The position numbers and the translations under genes were made by a program. From Takifugu bimaculatus (Eukaryota > Chordata > Actinopteri > Tetraodontiformes > Tetraodontidae), in NCBI GenBank assembly GCA_004026145.2, contig CP034991.1, positions 12,668,142 to 12,732,141 on the forward strand: a stretch of 64,000 bases of DNA, in the 5' to 3' direction. The notes under the pieces were generated by a model, which saw only the letters and a program-made list of their open reading frames with translations, was not told the origin of the DNA and did no database searches. This document shows, piece after piece, positions 48,255 through 61,165 of the stretch (position 1 is its first letter; the number at the start of each line of letters is the position of its first letter).

Positions 48255-51200
48255 TTCGGCTCTGTGAACAGATCCGTTTGCCACAGACATAAATTTGCAG
48301 CAAGTATCCTGCTGAGATCTTTCTAAATGCAGTATCTGCTGGGCTCTGCAGGCAGCCCCTCCCCCGACATTGTACAGCACCACCCCCCCCTTTTTTTATG
48401 ATCATCGCCTTGTTCTTTTATTGGCAATAGAGGCAGACAGCAGGATTCTGATTGTGTGCAGTGGAACCTTCACAGCCCACCCACAACAAGATCTGCTCTC
48501 CTCTCAGGCTCTTACCGGACCTTTTTATAGACTCAACTGTGCAGGAAAAACGGGGTACTCTTAACTCCAATAGTTCCAAACGCGACATCCGCGGCTCAAT
48601 GGCGACGTGGGGAAAGTGGCATTTCTCTGAAAGGGATGATGACTCGTGAGTATTTGTCTGGCAGAGCCAAAGGAAAAACATGTCGGCCCCTAATCCATTT
48701 CTGCCGCTGATATACGTACGTACAGCTGGCTTAACACAGATTTAAATAATTCAAAGTGCTTGGACTGCCAAAGCTCCATAATCAGCTCGCGAGCTCAAGG
48801 AAGCGGTACGGTGGAGCGAGCGGCACCGAACAGGGAGGCTGATTACTTAGTCCACATGCATAATTAAGCAGAGGTGGGAGAGCCCCCAATAACGGCGGTT
48901 CTGAGGTCAGCGCGCCTCAGCTTGTGCAGTACTCCTGCATGAAAGAACCTGTTTACCTGAGCAGCTGCATAATGATCCATGTTGGCGTGCAGCTCTCAGT
49001 GGGCAGGCTTGTGTGCGTGGGTGTGTGTGTGTTTGTGTGTCCCGTCAGCAGAATCAGAATCATATTTACTGCTCTCTGCGGTTTGCATTAGCGTAAAGTT
49101 AGCAGCTTATCACCGACGGAGTAATTCAGAGCCTTATTAAACTGTGCCGTTTTCTACGCGTTGGGTTGGGAGTTTTAATGCTAATGATGTTCTTCAGGTT
49201 TGATTTACTTTTGATTGCATAAACCACACAACACATAAATTATAGGAGTTAGGTAGCATCAGCCGCTTCTTAGCTTCAGTCTGTTCAGCAGGTTGGTTTA
49301 GCATCGAATAGGTTCATGTAGCGTTCATGAATTTTCTCAATCTTGACGATCTTCATCCTCATGTGCCGTATCTGGACGTGCACGAGGTGCAGCAGAACCA
49401 AAGTGGTGTTGACAGAAGGAACAAAGACAGAGCGTATTCTCAGTGAGACGAGCTCTTATTCATCCGATTCTACATTCAGAGATGCATCGAATGTCAAGTT
49501 TTGCTTTGTTTTTTTTAAATCTCTGTAGAAAACCAAAGCAGTCAGTCAAACAGTGAATCAGTCAGTAGGCCAGCGAACGCGTGACCTTATCCGCGCCTCC
49601 TTTGGCATGTCTCCGTCCTCCCCCTTCAGAGGGACCCAGATGGCACGAGGCAGCGGTGACCAGAGCAAAGAGCTGTCTGTCTGCCAGGCTGACAGCCGCA
49701 CGAAGCCACGGGCCCTTTATCAGCCAACGGCGCCCACATCAGCAGCATCAGCAACCAGGCAGTCACCGTGGAAACCCGCCTGTAGGCACTCCCTCCACAT
49801 CTTTAATAAATGAGGCCAACTTTTAAACTACATGACAGGAGTTTAGCGGCTGCCTGCAGAATGGCGTTCTGCAGCAGAGGCACCGACAGCGTGCTGATGT
49901 TTGTCAGGTGCTAACACAGAGCATAATGATATTTAGCGATAAACAAACAAAAGCAAAGTTCTAAATCCCGTCCTAGCAAGCCTTTACAGCTTTGAATTCC
50001 CATCTGTGGATTGTGAACAAATCACTCATGCCTCTCACTTCGCTGCTCTTGGCTGTCGCAGACCGACTGCAAATTACCGCAGATCGTTACGCGTCCTGAC
50101 ACGCCAACATTTATTTTTCTCGCCACGGTTGTCTCGGTTCGTTCAGTTTACACTTGATTTTGTCAAAATACCGTCTGCTCTCCGCCTCTACGTGACACAA
50201 GTCATGAATAAGTCATGAGGAATTTTCTGTTGGCGCGTTGGAGACGGCGAACGCCAGCGCTGACAGCGTGTCCATCTCAGGTTATTCAATGTTGATTTCT
50301 GACGGGATAAGATGCCACAATGAAAACAAATGTATTACCAGTCAAAGGGGGCTCTCTGAAATTAGACATTTGAGTTGCACCCGGATCACCAGGTGAGGGC
50401 ATATTTAGTCCAAATTCAGCGGAGATTTGTCAGAGAAAGCTAATTTTAATCTGTGGTTGTCGGAATATGATGCGGCGACTCCACACACGTCCAGTTGAGC
50501 TTATTAAATCAAGAGCGCCGTCGAAACAAATCTGTTTAAATATATATTACACTTCCATTTCATGTTCCAAAATGAAAAATGATTTCAATGATGATTGAGT
50601 CAAGACACAAGCGAGCCAAGGTGGACTTGGTTCAAATAAACATTGCTCATGGGGCGGCAGCCCCTCAGTTTCAGTCAGAGCGGGAGGTGGTTCGGTCAGA
50701 ACTGAACAAAAATGTCAAACTCCACCTTGTCACATCTATGATAGTCAGCAAAGCTGATTGTGGTGCTGGAGACGTTTACAGAGAGAAGCCTGACCTAGAT
50801 GACGGTGAATTCATAAATCATAAGTCACCTCTGTTGTGTTTGATTTAGATGACCGTTTTATTAGAGTAAAATGTGTGTTTTTTTTGTCCTGAAATTATGA
50901 TTTAGAACGTTGCGAGCGTGTGCTGCCTCGTTGTGCCACAGCAGGCCGGTGTTAAACTGGCTCCTCAGATCCCGGCGGCCAACACACAGCCGCCATCTGG
51001 GTCTGAAAACACGCAGCCGACGCGCACGGCCATGAAAAATCCAAGACGTTTACACGTCCAGAGAAACAGCCGGGAAGCCTGAAACAAAGAACCAGATGAC
51101 AGTGGGGGGGAAAAGCCTGAACGTGCGCACGTATGGCGCCGACAGACAAGTCCCAGCTGTGGACCGGTGCGGCTCGCGGAGAGCCCGGTATCAGGGCCCT

Positions 51201-53863
51201 GCTGGGACACCAAAGTAAAATCAGAGGAGCAGAATGTTCCATCCAGATAAACCTCATCAGGCTGCACTTCAGCACAAACTGGAAGGACAAAAGGAAATGA
51301 AGGGAACAGCTGAATCACTTGATGAGAACAGGCTGATTAGCGGATCGGTGCATCCTGGAAAAACTGACTCCTCATCAGCGGAGCGATTTTCCATCAAGTC
51401 CCAATTAGGGCCGAACATTTCTGCCATTTTACTGAGCGCATTTCTTCTTCGCGATACGGTTCCCCTTTAAAATGAATGTTATGAGATGACAACATACAGG
51501 TTGTTAGCATTGACATTGAGCAGTTTCAGCTTAAATCCAACCTGGAAAGTTGCACAACCCAGCCAAGGGCCCGACAGTCGCAGTCAGACGTAATGACAGC
51601 GCAAGGCCAAGGCCAAGGCTGCAATTTGCTGGAGATGTGCTCGCAGATGTAACCTCCTGCCTGCATTCATTATGAATCAGATTCTCATTGCGCTTTAATG
51701 GGAGCCCTTCTCATCCCCACAGAGGCCAAGAAAACATTGAACTTCATCTAGCCGCGCCGGCGCCAACAAAACAAACACTTTCTTTAGAGCAGCCGTAACG
51801 GTGGAGCTCCGCCGGCAGTTTACCGCACATGCTAACACGCCGGCGTAAGTGTGTGTTCAGCACGGCTTCATTAATTAAAGCCCTGAGGGCCTAGATTGTG
51901 CATACGGGTAAAAGACCTATGAATACATTATCCTGTGTGTTAAAAGCATGCTTTCATTTACAGATGACAAAATTTGCTCTTGAAAAACGGGCGAGTGGAG
52001 CTAAGTGCAGCTTTCCAGGGAGCGATTGCTCGATTCTGAGGCGCTCGCGTCGATGGTTGTTAATGGCTCCCTCTATTGAAAAGTCAACATCTTGCTTCAG
52101 CCTGTGAGTGAAATAGCTCGGCCGGCGACGTCATAAGTCTGTCGGAGGAGACTTGAAATACGGTGCCCTGAGGACCACCTCGGAGCTGAACAACAACTCA
52201 GTGCTGATGGGGTCATAACTGGGGTGTGCTGCAGCTCCCTGTCATCCTTCTTTCTCTACTTTATTAGTGCCCTTTTGTCTTTTTGTCCCTCCACGTGGAC
52301 ACCAGGACAAAGGGAGAACTGGATTTTGCAGCAACAGCTGATGAGCCCTTGGGCAGATTACTGCACTTCAAAAAAAAAAAAAACGCACAGCAAGTTTGGA
52401 GAGTCTTGGTATTGATTGCACTCTGGTTGGATTCCTCCTTGGTTTCCACCCACTTGAGCATGCCTGAAATATGAAGTCATGAAAAACTCTGCTCATGCTG
52501 GAATGATAACTAATGCACATGTATGGCTTCATTTTCCTTCTTCCACAGCAGCTAAAAGCTTTGCTGCCTGACCTCTTCACCCACCATCTTGGCCCCCTTT
52601 TTGATGTTTTTCCTGCTGGTGCCGATAAACATGGGGCAGCAATGGGTTAACAGGAGCCGTTGGATTCTTTTTGTTTGAACCCACCACCATCAAGCGTCTA
52701 ATTCCTCAAAGCTTTCATGCTTTGCTTCCATTCTGCAGGGACGTTCTTAGAATGTGTGTATTTACCTCCCACATTTTCACCTTCCAGTGAATCTGGACGC
52801 AAGAACCAAGAGCAGATGCAACAATTAAATGTAATTAATCCCTCTGACACCAATTTATGAGGCAACAAGATGCTGCATTAGAATTTAGACGATTTCGTTT
52901 TAGCAAAGCTAACGTGAAGCAGGGGGGCCTTCACTGCCCTTCACTAACCCTCCAACAGGCAGAAAACGCTTCACACATGCCATTATTGTTTCCTCCCCGT
53001 CTGTCAGCACAGCGTTCGTCTCAAGGCAGCTTCTCTGCTCGACTCGGAACCACCGCGTTTTTGTGTACCGGCAGTACAGAAGCGCGACATCCTTCACCTG
53101 CTGCTCTGCCGCTTGAACAACTCAGAAGGTGTCTGCGTGTGAAGATGTGACAACTGCCGGTCTCACCTGCTTTGTTCTGTCACTGTCACTGGCTGGAAAA
53201 CATTAGAACCCCAATGAATGAACGCAGATTAGAGCAATAATCCTGCTGAGTGAAACTCCTCTTCGGTTAAACAGGATCTTCAAAAGGAACATACCTTCCT
53301 AACAGACGAGCCCTGTTTGCCATCTGTTTAATGATCCAGCAAATTTGTTTCTATATAGATATTTATTCATCTCTGCACTTACTCGACATGAGGGATCACA
53401 TCTGCTGCACATTCGGGGCACTAATAGGGGAGGATTCTTCATTAGAGCCCCTCGGGGCAAGTAGGCCAAGTGCCTTTTGGCTAATTGCAGGTTTGAGCCC
53501 TATTTTAAGTTAATCCTTTACTTTGACAGGTCACAGCTTCCGTAAATACACTCCTTAGCTGAGTAAAAACCTCAGGAAAATAAGATGTTATTCTTTTGGA
53601 ATCTGCACTTCTTGCATTGCTGTAATAAATCCTCAGAAATGGCCAAAGAGTCAGTAAATACAAATCTGAACAGCTTCACTTCAGTTTATTAAGTGACGTT
53701 TCTGAAGGACCAGATGAAGCTTCTCCAGAGGAAAGAGTCAAAATGGAAGATCTTCAGCCCAGGAAGACGATCACACATGTCAGCTGGCCAACTGAGCCAG
53801 TGGTAAATAGCATCAAACGGTAGCCTGAGTTAGCTGTAGAAACATCATCAAGCTGCACCAAGC

Positions 53864-53889
53864 GTGTGTGTGTGTGTGTGTGTGTGTGA
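53864..53889. repeat. TG microsatellite
   Basis: About thirteen GT units. Confidence 0.95.
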
Positions 53890-55178
53890 GGCTGTGCTGG
53901 CTATGGCCAGGAAAGAGGTTACTGCAGGACAAATTAAAACCATCTGTTCATCAATAAACTGCAAATCACAGAGTTCAGGCGGAGCAGCTGGACGACATCA
54001 GAGGGAAAGCGAAAATAGTGCCTCCATAATTTATGATTCAGGTTAGGCAGAATCAGGGAATCAAGTTCTTTGAGGATTAATCCATGATGGTGATGTTTTT
54101 AAAGGATGTGCTGAGGTCGGCGCTTGGAGGCCGTTGGTTATTTTGTAGCCGTAAAGATGATATTTTGATTAAGATTGATTAAGTCTGACACAGACACAGT
54201 TATATATGCTGCATTATGAATATCCAGTAAATTAATTGAAATCTTTGTGCTCTTCAGCCTTCATCCCACGGCGCCCCAGGAGGAACATTCAGCTCATCTG
54301 AATCATTTTGCAATGTCTGATCTGCCAACATGTGAAAGTTTGAAAGCATCATAAACATCCAAAGCATTTTCTAAAAAGAGAAATCATCATTTACCCCAGT
54401 GACAGTTATTCTGTGGTGGCTTTTAGCCCAATTCAAATTCCATTTTCTTGCTTCGCCGTCCTCCCTGTGCTCCATCCAGCCTCTGTGGTCTCTTTAATGA
54501 GCTCACTCTGAGCTGTGTTTAAGCTCATTAACCTTTGTGGGTGGCGAGTCCCACTGAGAGGAAAAGCCACCGATACACAGACACACATATAGTGAAGAGC
54601 GAGGTTTCAAGCATCCACACCTTTCAACATTCCGTAACTAGCAGCTTGAATACTTGTGGTCGACACATTTCAGATTCTGATTTTATCTTCCTCCAGTCAC
54701 TGGCCAATTACATCATCTCAGTTGTCAATACAGCGAGCTGACAGCGAAGTCTGCATAAAACAACACGTTTGCCATCATTTCTTCATTAATTCAAGTCAAG
54801 AAATGAACAAACACTCGCCAGGCGGCTCGCTAACAGGTGCTAAATGATGAGAGAATTAGACCAGACTTGGTAGCCTGGCAGGCCTGCAGGGGCGGGGCCA
54901 TGTCTCCTGGCTGGGCAGCGTTCTGCGGACACATGTGGAACGCACTTTTGAAATTTCTGATCCTCTTGTTTCTGGGACACCAGAGGAGAGCAGCCCGTGC
55001 TTGACGTGCACGTGTGTTTGCACATCAGTCCGGACACAGAAGCGGCTTCAAAGTCACTGAGACGGACAGCCAATAGTGGAGTGCTCATTACATGTGTGAC
55101 CACGGCACGCCCGAGGTCGCCGACCTCTGCCGCAGAGGTCAATGGAGCCATTAATGGGACAGGGGAGCGGTGCACTGG

Positions 55179-55245
55179 ACAAATGGATGGTGTAGTGGTC
55201 AAACACCACCCTACCGCTGGCAGAATAAACCTCAGGATTCCAATA
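55179..55245 (+). mobile_element. Possible tRNA-derived SINE head (degenerate)
   Basis: TGGTGTAGTGGTCAAAC (55189-55205) fits the A-box pattern of tRNA-derived SINEs. About 37 bases further on, GGATTCCAATAATG could be a decayed B box. No poly-A or microsatellite tail or target duplication is visible, and the B box is poor. Confidence 0.25.
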
Positions 55246-55922
55246 ATGTGTCATTACTGACAGATAAAGGGACGTGGGCAGGGTTGGCGGTTCAATGCTC
55301 AATTTGGGCCTTTCGGTTCAGAAGCATCCTGGTTATTTATCCTGTTCTGTTGCTCTGAATGAAAACAGACAGCTTTCATAATCACAGTGGAAGCCCGACA
55401 CAGGCATTAGCTGCTGCGCTGACATCATTCTCTCCGTTACCAGTTGGCGTTCCGGACCGTTTTAGAGCCTCGTCGTGTCCGCCTACCACGGCGGCCACAT
55501 CAGAAGGCCTCTTTCCTGACGTCAGGACCATTCAGGAAGCAGCTCAACGTGACTAGAGTTCATTTTTCACAGCGTTTCTCCAAAATGTCATTTCCCCCAC
55601 CGGCAGAAAGGTTGAACCTCTGGGCCCAGATCTGAAACCAGGTTTCTCTGGTTTTCTGAGATGAGCGGAACGTGTTAACAAACATACCAATATCCCTCCC
55701 GGTCCTCCCCAGGCTCCCCCGGGACTGGTGGTTATGATGCTTGCATGTTCCTTCAAGAGCGCCTGCTTGTTCCCGCCCCTCCTGTCTCTTTCTGATTGTC
55801 TTTTCCAGCCACCGCTCCCCCGGGAGGAAGCTGTCATATTGTTTCTCCCTCCAGCAGATGCTCTCCCTCTGCCGTAATCTGCCTGCTAAGGCAATATTAT
55901 TAAGCCCCGAATGGTGTGTGAA

Positions 55923-55939
55923 GGGGGGGGGGGGGGGGG
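55923..55939. repeat. 17-base G run
   Basis: Uninterrupted poly-G. Confidence 0.95.
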
Positions 55940-56351
55940 TCTTGCATATTCACGGTTTCGTTCACTTATTCGGAGGCAGCAAAGGTTAAGAGCTTGTGTG
56001 ACCAGAGGAGCGGATTAGTGCGGCGAGAATCACTTTTTATTACGGCTAAGGTCACAGCCCTCTTCAAAAGCCCACAAGTCAGCGACGTCAGTGGGTGCGT
56101 GGCCAGATGGGAGAGGCTGGTGTCTGCAGAATCAGACTGGTTCCATTAAAGAGACACCGAAGCTTCTCCTGGATCCCAGATAAGCGTGTAGGAGACGGAG
56201 ATAACGGCAACAATGGTATCAAAGTGGGAATCAAAGTGTTTCCTCGTGGAGAGCAGCACACGGCCTGTTTGTACCATGTGATAGGATGGTCTGAAAGGGA
56301 TTACGTCATCGTTTGGGACGCAAGCGGGGGCGCTGATGAGAAAAGACTTGG

Positions 56352-56366
56352 GGCGCCACCTGGTGT
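56352..56366 (-). promoter_or_regulatory. Strong CTCF-like site
   Basis: On the minus strand ACACCAGGTGGCGCC matches 14 of 15 positions of the CTCF consensus, failing only at the first base. Confidence 0.45.
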
Positions 56367-58204
56367 CGGCTTTGCTGACTGCACACCCCTCCGACGCTGA
56401 CGCACAGCTCCCCCCTCGGTGGATGTTGCTGGAGGAGAACATTTGTTCTCCCAGACGGGCTGCATGAATTACAGCGGCGCGTCTGTGCCGGATCAGGCAG
56501 GAAGGCGTGTAAAGCTGAGGGGAGGAGCGACATCCATCCCGTCTGTACCAGACCGAGGCGTGTGCATCTGTACCGCCCGACTATGAATGGATGCTGCCAC
56601 TGCCATGATGCCATTAGACTGTGCTGGGCTTCTCTGTCAGCCACCAGGGAACCATCCAGCCCTGTGTGCCGCTGAGACAGGAGCACGTCTGTTTATTCGC
56701 AGCCAATTTGGGAGCAAATCTCAGAAGAGCCTCCTAATGGCACTCACGTTGTGCGAGCTAATAGCAAAAAATGGCTTAAAAGTCTGGAGCGTTAGCTTAG
56801 CGAGTCTGTGTGAGGCAGCCGCACATTTACCTTCTGATCATTTAGCTCCTGTGGCGACTCAGCATAGTCACATCCCAGGGAGAGAACTTAGTGGAGGAAT
56901 GACATCATCAATTCACTATGGATGGGCGGAAAACAACCGACTGGGGAAGAACTGAAGATGATGCAAACCCCATTTTTAGGTTTAAGATTGAATTTATAAA
57001 GGTGCCAACAAATTTCACATAAGAGTTCAGTCTGGTGCACAGTTGAGACTCACTTTCTTCTCAAGTGGAAAACGTTCAGTGCACCCAAATACAAGCGTTG
57101 AGAAGTGTGTTTGTACACACTGACAGCAGAGCAAAATGAGGGAAACCTTTTAGCGGCGGATTCAATTAAACATGCTCGTCCTTGTACAACTGACGGACCG
57201 GTGGTGTCAAACAGCACCGCGAAATCGAGACACGTTTGGTAAGTTAGCTGCACGCCGGAGTTTGTTACACATTTTCTCCTAGTTCTATTTTATGCCTCCA
57301 GATGTGAGGGTTGTTTTCTGCAAAATTATTCATTTTAAAAGATCAACACTGTCAACAGACGGTGATTCTGAAGACTACAATCATTACAAAACAGCAGCTT
57401 TGAAATGCTGATGCAAGCAGCAGCGCGGCGGAGAAACAAAGAGGCGTTCAGCGGGGTACAGTCAGACGTGGCAGCAGCTAAAATTGTTATTCAGGTCAAG
57501 AAGTGGACTCATGCTCCTGAATGAATGTGTTTAGAAAACGCAGGATCCCCGAAGGCAACAAACTCTGCTGGCATTGCCAACGCGGCAAACACGCTCATCG
57601 GCAGACCTTGAAGAGCGTTGTTTATACATATTGAAATGAGGAAACGTATTATCCCCCCCCCCTGTTTGATTTTCCATCATGAAGAAGGAGGAGCAGCACT
57701 TCCAGGAGAATAATGAGGGTCGCTGCTTTCATATTCGCAGCACGGTCACACCAAAGGGTCCGATTCTCTCCACAAACACACACCAGCATCTCCAAACTTC
57801 CGGGCTGGGCTCACCGGGGCGAGACGAGCTGTAGGCTCGTTGTTAATGGCTCTAGGTGGTGGCCACAGGTGCGGCTGGTGGTGCTAAAAGCCACCTGGGA
57901 GACCCCAGGGTCCTCCCCTTCACCCTCCTCAACCTTTTCAAATGTCGGCGCGATAAAACCCGATGAATTCAATGCGCTTGACATGGCGGTGTCAAATGCC
58001 ATTAGTTTTAATCCCATTTGGAGTGAAATTGCTCTTGAAAGGTAAAGGGATCTATAACCGTCTGGGGCCCGGGGCAGCGCCGCTGTAAATCTCTCCGCGC
58101 TGATGACTCCTCTCCCAGAGTTTATAAGGTTGGAATGAGAGTGTCTCCATGCTCTGTGGCGACGCCGTGTCCCGGCAATTTCTTGGCTAAGTAATGGAGC
58201 TGTA

Positions 58205-58310
58205 GTGGATTGCGCGAGGCCGCGCATCGCGCCGCGGCGGTCTCCGAGGACGGCGCCGTCCTGGAGCGCAGAGATCCGTCGGGCTTGCGACGACGCTCGG
58301 CTGTGGCCCG
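58205..58310. promoter_or_regulatory. Orphan CpG-dense patch
   Basis: About 20 CpG in 105 bp by eye, including a 16-bp perfect palindrome AGGACGGCGCCGTCCT (58247-58262), about 50 kb from the only identified promoter. It could be the promoter of an unannotated transcript or a bivalent regulatory island. No downstream ATG-exon-donor combination was convincing. Confidence 0.35.
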
Positions 58311-60287
58311 TTTAAACCTAAATTGCTTCTGTTCACTTCTCTTAGCTCAAAGACGCGAGACGAGGAGGCGAAATCGCGCAGTTACAAATGTTCAATTTGG
58401 AGAAACAATATTAAATGAAAGCAAAGCAATGGAGAATTGACATGAGCTGAGATGTAAATGAAGAAATACAGAGCAGTAAAGGTTAGTCAAGTCAGGTATG
58501 GACTCTACTGTATGTCTGGCCCACTTCCTGTGAACAAAGGAGGATGCTGGGAAATGCTACACAGTCAGACTGAAACTGTGGTGATATCAATGACACGCCA
58601 CGTTTGGTTGTAACGTTATATTGGCTGATGTGAAATGGCCTCTCTTTTCTGTATGTGCAGACTTAAGCACGGCCTCTGGGTTCATGCTCGGCTTCTTCCA
58701 GGCTATCAAATTATAAACTCAATCTAAACATGCGCGCTGGCGCGCAGGGACGCGGCTCTGCGGTGCAGAAAGTCATCAGCGGCCCTCTGCTGCGTGTTTT
58801 CCTGCCACGTCTGCATGGTTGTGATTGCATTTCATCCGTGGCAAAAGCAGAGAGGAAGAGCAGGTTGAGCCCTCTCTGCTGTTCTGCTACGATGCACGTG
58901 TGCTGCATGGCTGCTAAGGCTTGGAAATCATCAGCGGCAGGGAGGGGAAAACATCCGATGGCCCTCGTGGAGCGTCTGCGGTTGCCAACGCCGCACGTCT
59001 CCGCACGTTCGCGTGGCAAACGTGAAGCACCAAGCGGAGGAAACGCCGCCGTCTGACGCCACAGGAGCGCACGACGCATGTGAACCTCTCCGCAGTCGTT
59101 TCAGATATCAAGGGACAGGCTGTCCACAGCAGATGGTTCTTTTGTTGGACCGTCTCGCCGGTTTTAGACTGATTTAATTCTGTGCAAGTGGAAACTTCTG
59201 ACCCGTCTCTGTTGCCAGACCGGAGGGAATTTCCACACAGCTAAATGTGCATCCAGGCGTACGGGGACACACGCACAACACAACTAAGGCCTGAATATTC
59301 ACATGGATCCAGGTCCAGTCAGAGCGCTGATGGCGCAGAAGGAATCATCATCACACCCGACTGGCCCAGAGATCAGCGCAGGAGAACACAGCAATCAGCC
59401 AGTTAAACTGAGGGTTAGAGCAAGGAACACAGACAGCTTTGTCATTTAGATGTTCCTCTGTGTGTTTTTCCGTGAGGATTAAATAAAGACAAAAGAAGAA
59501 GAAAGCGAAGATAATACATTCACGCCGGATGGGTGTTTGATTTAAAGACAGATGACATTTGAGTGTCTCTGCACGGCGATATTACAGCACTCTGATATTA
59601 AAATGCAATTTAATGTGCTGACTAAATGTCACACAAAGGTCATCTAAATCTCTTCCCCTCGGACATTTTTATGTCTGTGTAGAGAACAAATTGAGAGTAA
59701 AAGGGAGTCTTTTTTTAAAAAAACATGGAAACAAAGTAGCCTTTATGTTAATGTTTCATGAGACCATGTGACGCTGCAGAAATAATTAGCAGTCTAACAA
59801 TGACTCGGATGCCCTTCTGTCCTCCACCCCTGCAGTCGACCACACATTTCATTCATTTCTTCATAACCATGTGTACACATATTGCAAAATTTGCCATCAA
59901 GCCACAGTATATATATCTTATCAATGACAAATTTGACCTTTTAATCTCTTTGGGGGCTTCTGTTCCTATTTTAACCCCTATTCTGTCATTGTTACTCCAT
60001 CACATCTGTATTTTGTCTCTTCTGTGTCTGTTCTGTGTAAGCACACCAACTGCCTGGACTCAGTTACTATTCACAGATACATCAAACTATGACACAACTT
60101 ATCTCTGAACCTTAACAAACCAACCCAGCCAAAGCAACATAAGGATAATTTTGAATGGATCAAGCAATTTATAAATCCAATACGTCGGGTATATTAAAAT
60201 CCACAATATAAAAAAATGAATAAATCCATTAACTCAGGCATGCTTTAGTTAAATCGCCACTGAAGGAATAGAGGTTTCTGTGCAAAC

Positions 60288-60302
60288 AGCGACATCTAGC
60301 GG
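60288..60302 (-). promoter_or_regulatory. CTCF-like site (left member of a divergent pair)
   Basis: On the minus strand CCGCTAGATGTCGCT matches 13 of 15 consensus positions (mismatches at 3 and 11). Confidence 0.35.
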
Positions 60303-60612
60303 TTTATTTTTATACAGCAACATAACGTGACCAATAAATATAAAAACGCAATTAATACATGACAGACATGCATGCAGCATTTACTGTTTTGGAAATGCTC
60401 GTGTATAGATGCAAAACTAAAAAAAAAGGTGCACAAAATTATTAAATGATGGCGATGACTGAATGAGATAAAACATGATGTGAAATGCATCAGGACAAGT
60501 GATTGAAATCACATCCTCCCAATATTACATAATATTGAGGTCATTCAACATCTGCACTGGTTCATCCCAATTCAAGCATCGGCATCAAGCCGTTCAGTTA
60601 AAAACAGCATGA
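60303..60612. other. AT-rich spacer between divergent CTCF-like sites
   Basis: AT-rich, no gene. The minus-strand frame at 60296-60490 has no exon signals. Confidence 0.6.
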
Positions 60613-60627
60613 CCGCCAGGGGGCAGT
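60613..60627 (+). promoter_or_regulatory. Strong CTCF-like site (right member of a divergent pair)
   Basis: CCGCCAGGGGGCAGT matches 14 of 15 consensus positions, failing only at position 3. Orientation is opposite to the site 310 bp to the left. Confidence 0.45.
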
Positions 60628-61151
60628 ATTCATCCACCCTGTAGATCAAAACACGCATGAACTTTCTGATAGTCGTGCACGGCTGCTCGCGGCCGTGGCA
60701 GCATCATTGCGTTAGATTTACGATCACCCAAACTTGGCGGACTTGAACGTCTCACGTCAGATGAAGTAAAGTGTTGGTGGGAGCAGCAGCAAAAGACGGA
60801 AGCCTGTAAATCCAAATCACATTTTAATCAAGTTGAAGGGAAACCTTAAAATAAATCTTGCAGCAGCCAACATGCACGAAGCTGCAGATCTACTTATGCT
60901 GGTGTATAAATGTGACCTCTGGAGGAGGGAAAAGTCCTGCTGAGACCTTCAGGCAGCCGCTGAAATCTGACTAAAGTCCTGATCTTTGTGCTCTTTGATG
61001 GCTTCATCTGCGTCTCATTCTGATTCTGTCGGGCTGCGAAATAAAGTAGCTCAGAGAGACTCCACAGTTCTCCTGACTTTCATCACCACAGGCGGGAATA
61101 TCGATCCGAGCGGCTTCGCCTCTCTAATGGAGGAAGTGAACACGTCACGGC

Positions 61152-61165
61152 GGGGGGGGGGGGGG
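61152..61165. repeat. 14-base G run
   Basis: Uninterrupted poly-G. Confidence 0.95.

Larger units (their letters stand above)
47643..55178. other. Gene-poor flank
   Basis: No gene supported. Contents: an AT-rich enhancer-like block at about 48050-48350 with a palindromic SOX-type site; TG repeats at 49010-49040 and 53864-53889; poly-A at 52370-52383; and weak exon-like segments at 47693-47777, 48599-48646 and 50281-50389, each with plausible splice sites but no codon bias or recognised protein. Confidence 0.55.
55246..60287. other. Gene-poor flank with an orphan CpG-dense patch
   Basis: No gene supported. Contents: a 17-base G run at 55923-55939; a very good CTCF-like site at 56352-56366; a complex block at about 57940-58060; a CpG-dense patch at 58205-58310; and an AT-rich stretch from about 59740 onward. 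Frames at 56095-56400, 57713-58045 and 59758-60108 lack exon signals. Confidence 0.55.

Noticed and set aside
48599..48646. Short ATG-started stretch MATWGKWHFSERDDDS ending at GTGAGT
   Set aside because: Sixteen codons, T at -3, no promoter features, no recognised family.
50281..50389. Open segment between CCATCTCAG and GTGAGG with two Cys, vaguely LDL-receptor-A-like
   Set aside because: No codon bias and the Cys/acidic spacing of a real LDL-A repeat is not met.
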